Below are positions 15,001-30,000 of a DNA stretch of 64,000 bases, one piece after another. Both the position numbers and the translations under genes were made by a program. This stretch comes from Macrothele yani (Eukaryota; Arthropoda; Arachnida; Araneae; Macrothelidae). Location: positions 230,581,005 to 230,645,004 of the forward strand of contig CM077034.1 in the NCBI GenBank assembly GCA_039090855.1. The letters are read 5' to 3'. The notes beneath the pieces were generated by a model that saw only the letters and a list, made by a program, of their open reading frames with translations, did no database searches and was not told where the DNA came from. How positions within the stretch are numbered: the stretch's first letter is position 1; every line of letters begins with the position of its first letter.

Positions 15001-18000
15001 GACCTGGGGTCAGACACTCCCTTCCTAAAATCCTCTACATATGATCTGATCTGATCTACTAGAGCATTGAATGGGCACGTTAAGCCTTCTGACCCCCGGT
15101 AGTAAATAAGGGCGTCTTCTACCTCGCTTCCGTGTCACTTTCCTATCGGGCACTCTAGCCCAAATCTCCTAGCTTCCTATTTCTAAGGGTTGTTTAAGAC
15201 CTGGGGTCAGACACTCCCTTCCTAAAATCCTCTACATATGATCTGATCTGATCTACTAGAGCATTGAATGGGCACGTTAAGCCTTCTGACCCCCGGTAGT
15301 AAATAAGGGCGTCTTCTACCTCGCTTCCGTGTCACTTTCCTATCGGGCACTCTAGCCCAAATCTCCTAGCTTCCTATTTCTAAGGGTTGTTTAAGACCTG
15401 GGGTCAGACACTCCCTTCCTAAAATCCTCTACATATGATCTGATCTGATCTACTAGAGCATTGAATGGGCACGTTAAGCCTTCTGACCCCCGGTAGTAAA
15501 TAAGGGCGTCTTCTACCTCGCTTCCGTGTCACTTTCCTATCGGGCACTCTAGCCCAAATCTCCTAGCTTCCTATTTCTAAGGGTTGTTTAAGACCTGGGG
15601 TCAGACACTCCCTTCCTAAAATCCTCTACATATGATCTGATCTGATCTACTAGAGCATTGAATGGGCACGTTAAGCCTTCTGACCCCCGGTAGTAAATAA
15701 GGGCGTCTTCTACCTCGCTTCCGTGTCACTTTCCTATCGGGCACTCTAGCCCAAATCTCCTAGCTTCCTATTTCTAAGGGTTGTTTAAGACCTGGGGTCA
15801 GACACTCCCTTCCTAAAATCCTCTACATATGATCTGATCTGATCTACTAGAGCATTGAATGGGCACGTTAAGCCTTCTGACCCCCGGTAGTAAATAAGGG
15901 CGTCTTCTACCTCGCTTCCGTGTCACTTTCCTATCGGGCACTCTAGCCCAAATCTCCTAGCTTCCTATTTCTAAGGGTTGTTTAAGACCTGGGGTCAGAC
16001 ACTCCCTTCCTAAAATCCTCTACATATGATCTGATCTGATCTACTAGAGCATTGAATGGGCACGTTAAGCCTTCTGACCCCCGGTAGTAAATAAGGGCGT
16101 CTTCTACCTCGCTTCCGTGTCACTTTCCTATCGGGCACTCTAGCCCAAATCTCCTAGCTTCCTATTTCTAAGGGTTGTTTAAGACCTGGGGTCAGACACT
16201 CCCTTCCTAAAATCCTCTACATATGATCTGATCTGATCTACTAGAGCATTGAATGGGCACGTTAAGCCTTCTGACCCCCGGTAGTAAATAAGGGCGTCTT
16301 CTACCTCGCTTCCGTGTCACTTTCCTATCGGGCACTCTAGCCCAAATCTCCTAGCTTCCTATTTCTAAGGGTTGTTTAAGACCTGGGGTCAGACACTCCC
16401 TTCCTAAAATCCTCTACATATGATCTGATCTGATCTACTAGAGCATTGAATGGGCACGTTAAGCCTTCTGACCCCCGGTAGTAAATAAGGGCGTCTTCTA
16501 CCTCGCTTCCGTGTCACTTTCCTATCGGGCACTCTAGCCCAAATCTCCTAGCTTCCTATTTCTAAGGGTTGTTTAAGACCTGGGGTCAGACACTCCCTTC
16601 CTAAAATCCTCTACATATGATCTGATCTGATCTACTAGAGCATTGAATGGGCACGTTAAGCCTTCTGACCCCCGGTAGTAAATAAGGGCGTCTTCTACCT
16701 CGCTTCCGTGTCACTTTCCTATCGGGCACTCTAGCCCAAATCTCCTAGCTTCCTATTTCTAAGGGTTGTTTAAGACCTGGGGTCAGACACTCCCTTCCTA
16801 AAATCCTCTACATATGATCTGATCTGATCTACTAGAGCATTGAATGGGCACGTTAAGCCTTCTGACCCCCGGTAGTAAATAAGGGCGTCTTCTACCTCGC
16901 TTCCGTGTCACTTTCCTATCGGGCACTCTAGCCCAAATCTCCTAGCTTCCTATTTCTAAGGGTTGTTTAAGACCTGGGGTCAGACACTCCCTTCCTAAAA
17001 TCCTCTACATATGATCTGATCTGATCTACTAGAGCATTGAATGGGCACGTTAAGCCTTCTGACCCCCGGTAGTAAATAAGGGCGTCTTCTACCTCGCTTC
17101 CGTGTCACTTTCCTATCGGGCACTCTAGCCCAAATCTCCTAGCTTCCTATTTCTAAGGGTTGTTTAAGACCTGGGGTCAGACACTCCCTTCCTAAAATCC
17201 TCTACATATGATCTGATCTGATCTACTAGAGCATTGAATGGGCACGTTAAGCCTTCTGACCCCCGGTAGTAAATAAGGGCGTCTTCTACCTCGCTTCCGT
17301 GTCACTTTCCTATCGGGCACTCTAGCCCAAATCTCCTAGCTTCCTATTTCTAAGGGTTGTTTAAGACCTGGGGTCAGACACTCCCTTCCTAAAATCCTCT
17401 ACATATGATCTGATCTGATCTACTAGAGCATTGAATGGGCACGTTAAGCCTTCTGACCCCCGGTAGTAAATAAGGGCGTCTTCTACCTCGCTTCCGTGTC
17501 ACTTTCCTATCGGGCACTCTAGCCCAAATCTCCTAGCTTCCTATTTCTAAGGGTTGTTTAAGACCTGGGGTCAGACACTCCCTTCCTAAAATCCTCTACA
17601 TATGATCTGATCAGATCTGATCTACTAGAGCATTGAATGGGCACGTTAAGCCTTCTGACCCCCGGTAGTAAATAAGGGCGTCTTCTACCTCGCTTCCGTG
17701 TCACTTTCCTATCGGGCACTCTAGCCCAAATCTCCTAGCTTCCTATTTCTAAGGGTTGTTTAAGACCTGGGGTCAGACACTCCCTTCCTAAAATCCTCTA
17801 CATATGATCTGATCTGATCTACTAGAGCATTGAATGGGCACGTTAAGCCTTCTGACCCCCGGTAGTAAATAAGGGCGTCTTCTACCTCGCTTCCGTGTCA
17901 CTTTCCTATCGGGCACTCTAGCCCAAATCTCCTAGCTTCCTATTTCTAAGGGTTGTTTAAGACCTGGGGTCAGACACTCCCTTCCTAAAATCCTCTACAT

Positions 18001-21000
18001 ATGATCTGATCAGATCTGATCTACTAGAGCATTGAATGGGCACGTTAAGCCTTCTGACCCCCGGTAGTAAATAAGGGCGTCTTCTACCTCGCTTCCGTGT
18101 CACTTTCCTATCGGGCACTCTAGCCCAAATCTCCTAGCTTCCTATTTCTAAGGGTTGTTTAAGACCTGGGGTCAGACACTCCCTTCCTAAAATCCTCTAC
18201 ATATGATCTGATCTGATCTACTAGAGCATTGAATGGGCACGTTAAGCCTTCTGACCCCCGGTAGTAAATAAGGGCGTCTTCTACCTCGCTTCCGTGTCAC
18301 TTTCCTATCGGGCACTCTAGCCCAAATCTCCTAGCTTCCTATTTCTAAGGGTTGTTTAAGACCTGGGGTCAGACACTCCCTTCCTAAAATCCTCTACATA
18401 TGATCTGATCTGATCTACTAGAGCATTGAATGGGCACGTTAAGCCTTCTGACCCCGGTAGTAAATAAGGGCGTCTTCTACCTCGCTTCCGTGTCACTTTC
18501 CTATCGGGCACTCTAGCCCAAATCTCCTAGCTTCCTATTTCTAAGGGTTGTTTAAGACCTGGGGTCAGACACTCCCTTCCTAAAATCCTCTACATATGAT
18601 CTGATCTGATCTACTAGAGCATTGAATGGGCACGTTAAGCCTTCTGACCCCCGGTAGTAAATAAGGGCGTCTTCTACCTCGCTTCCGTGTCACTTTCCTA
18701 TCGGGCACTCTAGCCCAAATCTCCTAGCTTCCTATTTCTAAGGGTTGTTTAAGACCTGGGGTCAGACACTCCCTTCCTAAAATCCTCTACATATGATCTG
18801 ATCTGATCTACTAGAGCATTGAATGGGCACGTTAAGCCTTCTGACCCCCGGTAGTAAATAAGGGCGTCTTCTACCTCGCTTCCGTGTCACTTTCCTATCG
18901 GGCACTCTAGCCCAAATCTCCTAGCTTCCTATTTCTAAGGGTTGTTTAAGACCTGGGGTCAGACACTCCCTTCCTAAAATCCTCTACATATGATCTGATC
19001 TGATCTACTAGAGCATTGAATGGGCACGTTAAGCCTTCTGACCCCCGGTAGTAAATAAGGGCGTCTTCTACCTCGCTTCCGTGTCACTTTCCTATCGGGC
19101 ACTCTAGCCCAAATCTCCTAGCTTCCTATTTCTAAGGGTTGTTTAAGACCTGGGGTCAGACACTCCCTTCCTAAAATCCTCTACATATGATCTGATCTGA
19201 TCTACTAGAGCATTGAATGGGCACGTTAAGCCTTCTGACCCCGGTAGTAAATAAGGGCGTCTTCTACCTCGCTTCCGTGTCACTTTCCTATCGGGCACTC
19301 TAGCCCAAATCTCCTAGCTTCCTATTTCTAAGGGTTGTTTAAGACCTGGGGTCAGACACTCCCTTCCTAAAATCCTCTACATATGATCTGATCTGATCTA
19401 CTAGAGCATTGAATGGGCACGTTAAGCCTTCTGACCCCCGGTAGTAAATAAGGGCGTCTTCTACCTCGCTTCCGTGTCACTTTCCTATCGGGCACTCTAG
19501 CCCAAATCTCCTAGCTTCCTATTTCTAAGGGTTGTTTAAGACCTGGGGTCAGACACTCCCTTCCTAAAATCCTCTACATATGATCTGATCTGATCTACTA
19601 GAGCATTGAATGGGCACGTTAAGCCTTCTGACCCCCGGTAGTAAATAAGGGCGTCTTCTACCTCGCTTCCGTGTCACTTTCCTATCGGGCACTCTAGCCC
19701 AAATCTCCTAGCTTCCTATTTCTAAGGGTTGTTTAAGACCTGGGGTCAGACACTCCCTTCCTAAAATCTTCTACATATGATCTGATCTGATCTACTAGAG
19801 CATTGAATGGGCACGTTAAGCCTTCTGACCCCCGGTAGTAAATAAGGGCGTCTTCTACCTCGCTTCCGTGTCACTTTCCTATCGGGCACTCTAGCCCAAA
19901 TCTCCTAGCTTCCTATTTCTAAGGGTTGTTTAAGACCTGGGGTCAGACACTCCCTTCCTAAAATCCTCTACATATGATCTGATCTGATCTACTAGAGCAT
20001 TGAATGGGCACGTTAAGCCTTCTGACCCCGGTAGTAAATAAGGGCGTCTTCTACCTCGCTTCCGTGTCACTTTCCTATCGGGCACTCTAGCCCAAATCTC
20101 CTAGCTTCCTATTTCTAAGGGTTGTTTAAGACCTGGGGTCAGACACTCCCTTCCTAAAATCTTCTACATATGATCTGATCTGATCTACTAGAGCATTGAA
20201 TGGGCACGTTAAGCCTTCTGACCCCCGGTAGTAAATAAGGGCGTCTTCTACCTCGCTTCCGTGTCACTTTCCTATCGGGCACTCTAGCCCAAATCTCCTA
20301 GCTTCCTATTTCTAAGGGTTGTTTAAGACCTGGGGTCAGACACTCCCTTCCTAAAATCCTCTACATATGATCTGATCTGATCTACTAGAGCATTGAATGG
20401 GCACGTTAAGCCTTCTGACCCCCGGTAGTAAATAAGGGCGTCTTCTACCTCGCTTCCGTGTCACTTTCCTATCGGGCACTCTAGCCCAAATCTCCTAGCT
20501 TCCTATTTCTAAGGGTTGTTTAAGACCTGGGGTCAGACACTCCCTTCCTAAAATCCTCTACATATGATCTGATCTGATCTACTAGAGCATTGAATGGGCA
20601 CGTTAAGCCTTCTGACCCCCGGTAGTAAATAAGGGCGTCTTCTACCTCGCTTCCGTGTCACTTTCCTATCGGGCACTCTAGCCCAAATCTCCTAGCTTCC
20701 TATTTCTAAGGGTTGTTTAAGACCTGGGGTCAGACACTCCCTTCCTAAAATCCTCTACATATGATCTGATCTGATCTACTAGAGCATTGAATGGGCACGT
20801 TAAGCCTTCTGACCCCCGGTAGTAAATAAGGGCGTCTTCTACCTCGCTTCCGTGTCACTTTCCTATCGGGCACTCTAGCCCAAATCTCCTAGCTTCCTAT
20901 TTCTAAGGGTTGTTTAAGACCTGGGGTCAGACACTCCCTTCCTAAAATCCTCTACATATGATCTGATCTGATCTACTAGAGCATTGAATGGGCACGTTAA

Positions 21001-24000
21001 GCCTTCTGACCCCCGGTAGTAAATAAGGGCGTCTTCTACCTCGCTTCCGTGTCACTTTCCTATCGGGCACTCTAGCCCAAATCTCCTAGCTTCCTATTTC
21101 TAAGGGTTGTTTAAGACCTGGGGTCAGACACTCCCTTCCTAAAATCCTCTACATATGATCTGATCTGATCTACTAGAGCATTGAATGGGCACGTTAAGCC
21201 TTCTGACCCCCGGTAGTAAATAAGGGCGTCTTCTACCTCGCTTCCGTGTCACTTTCCTATCGGGCACTCTAGCCCAAATCTCCTAGCTTCCTATTTCTAA
21301 GGGTTGTTTAAGACCTGGGGTCAGACACTCCCTTCCTAAAATCCTCTACATATGATCTGATCAGATCTGATCTACTAGAGCATTGAATGGGCACGTTAAG
21401 CCTTCTGACCCCCGGTAGTAAATAAGGGCGTCTTCTACCTCGCTTCCGTGTCACTTTCCTATCGGGCACTCTAGCCCAAATCTCCTAGCTTCCTATTTCT
21501 AAGGGTTGTTTAAGACCTGGGGTCAGACACTCCCTTCCTAAAATCCTCTACATATGATCTGATCTGATCTACTAGAGCATTGAATGGGCACGTTAAGCCT
21601 TCTGACCCCCGGTAGTAAATAAGGGCGTCTTCTACCTCGCTTCCGTGTCACTTTCCTATCGGGCACTCTAGTCCAAATCTCCTAGCTTCCTATTTCTAAG
21701 GGTTGTTTAAGACCTGGGGTCAGACACTCCCTTCCTAAAATCCTCTACATATGATCTGATCTGATCTACTAGAGCATTGAATGGGCACGTTAAGCCTTCT
21801 GACCCCGGTAGTAAATAAGGGCGTCTTCTACCTCGCTTCCGTGTCACTTTCCTATCGGGCACTCTAGCCCAAATCTCCTAGCTTCCTATTTCTAAGGGTT
21901 GTTTAAGACCTGGGGTCAGACACTCCCTTCCTAAAATCCTCTACATATGATCTGATCTGATCTACTAGAGCATTGAATGGGCACGTTAAGCCTTCTGACC
22001 CCGGTAGTAAATAAGGGCGTCTTCTACCTCGCTTCCGTGTCACTTTCCTATCGGGCACTCTAGCCCAAATCTCCTAGCTTCCTATTTCTAAGGGTTGTTT
22101 AAGACCTGGGGTCAGACACTCCCTTCCTAAAATCCTCTACATATGATCTGATCTGATCTACTAGAGCATTGAATGGGCACGTTAAGCCTTCTGACCCCCG
22201 GTAGTAAATAAGGGCGTCTTCTACCTCGCTTCCGTGTCACTTTCCTATCGGGCACTCTAGCCCAAATCTCCTAGCTTCCTATTTCTAAGGGTTGTTTAAG
22301 ACCTGGGGTCAGACACTCCCTTCCTAAAATCCTCTACATATGATCTGATCTGATCTACTAGAGCATTGAATGGGCACGTTAAGCCTTCTGACCCTGGTAG
22401 TAAATAAGGGCGTCTTCTACCTCGCTTCCGTGTCACTTTCCTATCGGGCACTCTAGCCCAAATCTCCTAGCTTCCTATTTCTAAGGGTTGTTTAAGACCT
22501 GGGGTCAGACACTCCCTTCCTAAAATCCTCTACATATGATCTGATCTGATCTACTAGAGCATTGAATGGGCACGTTAAGCCTTCTGACCCCTGGTAGTAA
22601 ATAAGGGCGTCTTCTACCTCGCTTCCGTGTCACTTTCCTATCGGGCACTCTAGCCCAAATCTCCTAGCTTCCTATTTCTAAGGGTTGTTTAAGACCTGGG
22701 GTCAGACACTCCCTTCCTAAAATCCTCTACATATGATCTGATCTGATCTACTAGAGCATTGAATGGGCACGTTAAGCCTTCTGACCCCCGGTAGTAAATA
22801 AGGGCGTCTTCTACCTCGCTTCCGTGTCACTTTCCTATCGGGCACTCTAGCCCAAATCTCCTAGCTTCCTATTTCTAAGGGTTGTTTAAGACCTGGGGTC
22901 AGACACTCCCTTCCTAAAATCCTCTACATATGATCTGATCTGATCTACTAGAGCATTGAATGGGCACGTTAAGCCTTCTGACCCCGGTAGTAAATAAGGG
23001 CGTCTTCTACCTCGCTTCCGTGTCACTTTCCTATCGGGCACTCTAGCCCAAATCTCCTAGCTTCCTATTTCTAAGGGTTGTTTAAGACCTGGGGTCAGAC
23101 ACTCCCTTCCTAAAATCCTCTACATATGATCTGATCTGATCTACTAGAGCATTGAATGGGCACGTTAAGCCTTCTGACCCCCGGTAGTAAATAAGGGCGT
23201 CTTCTACCTCGCTTCCGTGTCACTTTCCTATCGGGCACTCTAGCCCAAATCTCCTAGCTTCCTATTTCTAAGGGTTGTTTAAGACCTGGGGTCAGACACT
23301 CCCTTCCTAAAATCCTCTACATATGATCTGATCTGATCTACTAGAGCATTGAATGGGCACGTTAAGCCTTCTGACCCCCGGTAGTAAATAAGGGCGTCTT
23401 CTACCTCGCTTCTGTGTCACTTTCCTATCGGGCACTCTAGTCCAAATCTCCTAGCTTCCTATTTCTAAGGGTTGTTTAAGACCTGGGGTCAGACACTTCC
23501 TTCCTAAAATCCTCTACATATGATCTGATCTGATCTACTAGAGCATTGAATGGGCACGTTAAGCCTTCTGACCCCGGTAGTAAATAAGGGCGTCTTCTAC
23601 CTCGCTTCCGTGTCACTTTCCTATCGGGCACTCTAGCCCAAATCTCCTAGCTTCCTATTTCTAAGGGTTGTTTAAGACCTGGGGTCAGACACTCCCTTCC
23701 TAAAATCCTCTACATATGATCTGATCAGATCTGATCTACTAGAGCATTGAATGGGCACGTTAAGCCTTCTGACCCCCGGTAGTAAATAAGGGCGTCTTCT
23801 ACCTCGCTTCCGTGTCACTTTCCTATCGGGCACTCTAGCCCAAATCTCCTAGCTTCCTATTTCTAAGGGTTGTTTAAGACCTGGGGTCAGACACTCCCTT
23901 CCTAAAATCCTCTACATATGATCTGATCAGATCTGATCTACTAGAGCATTGAATGGGCACGTTAAGCCTTCTGACCCCCGGTAGTAAATAAGGGCGTCTT

Positions 24001-27000
24001 CTACCTCGCTTCCGTGTCACTTTCCTATCGGGCACTCTAGCCCAAATCTCCTAGCTTCCTATTTCTAAGGGTTGTTTAAGACCTGGGGTCAGACACTCCC
24101 TTCCTAAAATCCTCTACATATGATCTGATCTGATCTACTAGAGCATTGAATGGGCACGTTAAGCCTTCTGACCCCCGGTAGTAAATAAGGGCGTCTTCTA
24201 CCTCGCTTCCGTGTCACTTTCCTATCGGGCACTCTAGTCCAAATCTCCTAGCTTCCTATTTCTAAGGGTTGTTTAAGACCTGGGGTCAGACACTCCCTTC
24301 CTAAAATCCTCTACATATGATCAGATCTGATCTACTAGAGCATTGAATGGGCACGTTAAGCCTTCTGACCCCGGTAGTAAATAAGGGCGTCTTCTACCTC
24401 GCTTCCGTGTCACTTTCCTATCGGGCACTCTAGCCCAAATCTCCTAGCTTCCTATTTCTAAGGGTTGTTTAAGACCTGGGGTCAGACACTCCCTTCCTAA
24501 AATCCTCTACATATGATCTGATCTGATCTACTAGAGCATTGAATGGGCACGTTAAGCCTTCTGACCCCGGTAGTAAATAAGGGCGTCTTCTACCTCGCTT
24601 CCGTGTCACTTTCCTATCGGGCACTCTAGCCCAAATCTCCTAGCTTCCTATTTCTAAGGGTTGTTTAAGACCTGGGGTCAGACACTCCCTTCCTAAAATC
24701 CTCTACATATGATCTGATCTGATCTACTAGAGCATTGAATGGGCACGTTAAGCCTTCTGACCACCGGTAGTAAATAAGGGCGTCTTCTACCTCGCTTCCG
24801 TGTCACTTTCCTATCGGGCACTCTAGCCCAAATCTCCTAGCTTCCTATTTCTAAGGGTTGTTTAAGACCTGGGGTCAGACACTCCCTTCCTAAAATCCTC
24901 TACATATGATCTGATCTGATCTACTAGAGCATTGAATGGGCACGTTAAGCCTTCTGACCCCCGGTAGTAAATAAGGGCGTCTTCTACCTCGCTTCCGTGT
25001 CACTTTCCTATCGGGCACTCTAGCCCAAATCTCCTAGCTTCCTATTTCTAAGGGTTGTTTAAGACCTGGGGTCAGACACTCCCTTCCTAAAATCCTCTAC
25101 ATATGATCTGATCTGATCTACTAGAGCATTGAATGGGCACGTTAAGCCTTCTGACCCCCGGTAGTAAATAAGGGCGTCTTCTACCTCGCTTCCGTGTCAC
25201 TTTCCTATCGGGCACTCTAGCCCAAATCTCCTAGCTTCCTATTTCTAAGGGTTGTTTAAGACCTGGGGTCAGACACTCCCTTCCTAAAATCCTCTACATA
25301 TGATCTGATCTGATCTACTAGAGCATTGAATGGGCACGTTAAGCCTTCTGACCCCCGGTAGTAAATAAGGGCGTCTTCTACCTCGCTTCCGTGTCACTTT
25401 CCTATCGGGCACTCTAGCCCAAATCTCCTAGCTTCCTATTTCTAAGGGTTGTTTAAGACCTGGGGTCAGACACTCCCTTCCTAAAATCCTCTACATATGA
25501 TCTGATCTGATCTACTAGAGCATTGAATGGGCACGTTAAGCCTTCTGACCCCGGTAGTAAATAAGGGCGTCTTCTACCTCGCTTCCGTGTCACTTTCCTA
25601 TCGGGCACTCTAGCCCAAATCTCCTAGCTTCCTATTTCTAAGGGTTGTTTAAGACCTGGGGTCAGACACTCCCTTCCTAAAATCCTCTACATATGATCTG
25701 ATCTGATCTACTAGAGCATTGAATGGGCACGTTAAGCCTTCTGACCCCCGGTAGTAAATAAGGGCGTCTTCTACCTCGCTTCCGTGTCACTTTCCTATCG
25801 GGCACTCTAGCCCAAATCTCCTAGCTTCCTATTTCTAAGGGTTGTTTAAGACCTGGGGTCAGACACTCCCTTCCTAAAATCCTCTACATATGATCTGATC
25901 TGATCTACTAGAGCATTGAATGGGCACGTTAAGCCTTCTGACCCCGGTAGTAAATAAGGGCGTCTTCTACCTCGCTTCCGTGTCACTTTCCTATCGGGCA
26001 CTCTAGCCCAAATCTCCTAGCTTCCTATTTCTAAGGGTTGTTTAAGACCTGGGGTCAGACACTCCCTTCCTAAAATCCTCTACATATGATCTGATCTGAT
26101 CTACTAGAGCATTGAATGGGCACGTTAAGCCTTCTGACCCCCGGTAGTAAATAAGGGCGTCTTCTACCTCGCTTCCGTGTCACTTTCCTATCGGGCACTC
26201 TAGCCCAAATCTCCTAGCTTCCTATTTCTAAGGGTTGTTTAAGACCTGGGGTCAGACACTCCCTTCCTAAAATCCTCTACATATGATCTGATCTGATCTA
26301 CTAGAGCATTGAATGGGCACGTTAAGCCTTCTGACCCCCGGTAGTAAATAAGGGCGTCTTCTACCTCGCTTCCGTGTCACTTTCCTATCGGGCACTCTAG
26401 CCCAAATCTCCTAGCTTCCTATTTCTAAGGGTTGTTTAAGACCTGGGGTCAGACACTCCCTTCCTAAAATCCTCTACATATGATCTGATCTGATCTACTA
26501 GAGCATTGAATGGGCACGTTAAGCCTTCTGACCCCGGTAGTAAATAAGGGCGTCTTCTACCTCGCTTCCGTGTCACTTTCCTATCGGGCACTCTAGCCCA
26601 AATCTCCTAGCTTCCTATTTCTAAGGGTTGTTTAAGACCTGGGGTCAGACACTCCCTTCCTAAAATCCTCTACATATGATCTGATCTGATCTACTAGAGC
26701 ATTGAATGGGCACGTTAAGCCTTCTGACCCCCGGTAGTAAATAAGGGCGTCTTCTACCTCGCTTCCGTGTCACTTTCCTATCGGGCACTCTAGCCCAAAT
26801 CTCCTAGCTTCCTATTTCTAAGGGTTGTTTAAGACCTGGGGTCAGACACTCCCTTCCTAAAATCCTCTACATATGATCAGATCTGATCTACTAGAGCATT
26901 GAATGGGCACGTTAAGCCTTCTGACCCCGGTAGTAAATAAGGGCGTCTTCTACCTCGCTTCCGTGTCACTTTCCTATCGGGCACTCTAGCCCAAATCTCC

Positions 27001-30000
27001 TAGCTTCCTATTTCTAAGGGTTGTTTAAGACCTGGGGTCAGACACTCCCTTCCTAAAATCCTCTACATATGATCTGATCTGATCTACTAGAGCATTGAAT
27101 GGGCACGTTAAGCCTTCTGACCCCGGTAGTAAATAAGGGCGTCTTCTACCTCGCTTCCGTGTCACTTTCCTATCGGGCACTCTAGCCCAAATCTCCTAGC
27201 TTCCTATTTCTAAGGGTTGTTTAAGACCTGGGGTCAGACACTCCCTTCCTAAAATCCTCTACATATGATCTGATCTGATCTACTAGAGCATTGAATGGGC
27301 ACGTTAAGCCTTCTGACCCCGGTAGTAAATAAGGGCGTCTTCTACCTCGCTTCCGTGTCACTTTCCTATCGGGCACTCTAGCCCAAATCTCCTAGCTTCC
27401 TATTTCTAAGGGTTGTTTAAGACCTGGGGTCAGACACTCCCTTCCTAAAATCCTCTACATATGATCTGATCTGATCTACTAGAGCATTGAATGGGCACGT
27501 TAAGCCTTCTGAACCCGGTAGTAAATAAGGGCGTCTTCTACCTCGCTTCCGTGTCACTTTCCTATCGGGCACTCTAGCCCAAATCTCCTAGCTTCCTATT
27601 TCTAAGGGTTGTTTAAGACCTGGGGTCAGACACTCCCTTCCTAAAATCCTCTACATATGATCTGATCTGATCTACTAGAGCATTGAATGGGCACGTTAAG
27701 CCTTCTGACCCCCGGTAGTAAATAAGGGCGTCTTCTACCTCGCTTCCGTGTCACTTTCCTATCGGGCACTCTAGCCCAAATCTCCTAGCTTCCTATTTCT
27801 AAGGGTTGTTTAAGACCTGGGGTCAGACACTCCCTTCCTAAAATCCTCTACATATGATCAGATCTGATCTACTAGAGCATTGAATGGGCACGTTAAGCCT
27901 TCTGACCCTGGTAGTAAATAAGGGCGTCTTCTACCTCGCTTCCGTGTCACTTTCCTATCGGGCACTCTAGCCCAAATCTCCTAGCTTCCTATTTCTAAGG
28001 GTTGTTTAAGACCTGGGGTCAGACACTCCCTTCCTAAAATCCTCTACATATGATCTGATCTGATCTACTAGAGCATTGAATGGGCACGTTAAGCCTTCTG
28101 ACCCCCGGTAGTAAATAAGGGCGTCTTCTACCTCGCTTCCGTGTCACTTTCCTATCGGGCACTCTAGCCCAAATCTCCTAGCTTCCTATTTCTAAGGGTT
28201 GTTTAAGACCTGGGGTCAGACACTCCCTTCCTAAAATCCTCTACATATGATCAGATCTGATCTACTAGAGCATTGAATGGGCACGTTAAGCCTTCTGACC
28301 CCCGGTAGTAAATAAAGGGCGTCTTCTACCTCGCTTCCGTGTCACTTTCCTATCGGGCACTCTAGCCCAAATCCCCTAGCTTCCTATTTCTAAGGGTTGT
28401 TTAAGACCTGGGGTCAGACACTCCCTTCCTAAAATCCTCTACATATGATCTGATCTGATCTACTAGAGCATTGAATGGGCACGTTAAGCCTTCTGACCCT
28501 GGTAGTAAATAAGGGCGTCTTCTACCTCGCTTCCGTGTCACTTTCCTATCGGGCACTCTAGCCCAAATCTCCTAGCTTCCTATTTCTAAGGGTTGTTTAA
28601 GACCTGGGGTCAGACACTCCCTTCCTAAAATCCTCTACATATGATCTGATCTGATCTACTAGAGCATTGAATGGGCACGTTAAGCCTTCTGACCCCGGTA
28701 GTAAATAAGGGCGTCTTCTACCTCGCTTCCGTGTCACTTTCCTATCGGGCACTCTAGCCCAAATCTCCTAGCTTCCTATTTCTAAGGGTTGTTTAAGACC
28801 TGGGGTCAGACACTCCCTTCCTAAAATCCTCTACATATGATCTGATCTGATCTACTAGAGCATTGAATGGGCACGTTAAGCCTTCTGACCCCCGGTAGTA
28901 AATAAAGGCGTCTTCTACCTCGCTTCCGTGTCACTTTCCTATCGGGCACTCTAGCCCAAATCTCCTAGCTTCCTATTTCTAAGGGTTGTTTAAGACCTGG
29001 GGTCAGACACTCCCTTCCTAAAATCCTCTACATATGATCAGATCTGATCTACTAGAGCATTGAATGGGCACGTTAAGCCTTCTGACCCCTGGTAGTAAAT
29101 AAGGGCGTCTTCTACCTCGCTTCCGTGTCACTTTCCTATCGGGCACTCTAGCCCAAATCTCCTAGCTTCCTATTTCTAAGGGTTGTTTAAGACCTGGGGT
29201 CAGACACTCCCTTCCTAAAATCCTCTACATATGATCTGATCTGATCTACTAGAGCATTGAATGGGCACGTTAAGCCTTCTGACCCCCGGTAGTAAATAAG
29301 GGCGTCTTCTACCTCGCTTCCGTGTCACTTTCCTATCGGGCACTCTAGCCCAAATCTCCTAGCTTCCTATTTCTAAGGGTTGTTTAAGACCTGGGGTCAG
29401 ACACTCCCTTCCTAAAATCCTCTACATATGATCAGATCTGATCTACTAGAGCATTGAATGGGCACGTTAAGCCTTCTGACCCTGGTAGTAAATAAGGGCG
29501 TCTTCTACCTCGCTTCCGTGTCACTTTCCTATCGGGCACTCTAGCCCAAATCTCCTAGCTTCCTATTTCTAAGGGTTGTTTAAGACCTGGGGTCAGACAC
29601 TCCCTTCCTAAAATCCTCTACATATGATCAGATCTGATCTACTAGAGCATTGAATGGGCACGTTAAGCCTTCTGACCCTGGTAGTAAATAAGGGCGTCTT
29701 CTACCTCGCTTCCGTGTCACTTTCCTATCGGGCACTCTAGCCCAAATCTCCTAGCTTCCTATTTCTAAGGGTTGTTTAAGACCTGGGGTCAGACACTCCC
29801 TTCCTAAAATCCTCTACATATGATCAGATCTGATCTACTAGAGCATTGAATGGGCACGTTAAGCCTTCTGACCCTGGTAGTAAATAAGGGCGTCTTCTAC
29901 CTCGCTTCCGTGTCACTTTCCTATCGGGCACTCTAGCCCAAATCTCCTAGCTTCCTATTTCTAAGGGTTGTATAAGACCTGGGGTCAGACACCATATTCC

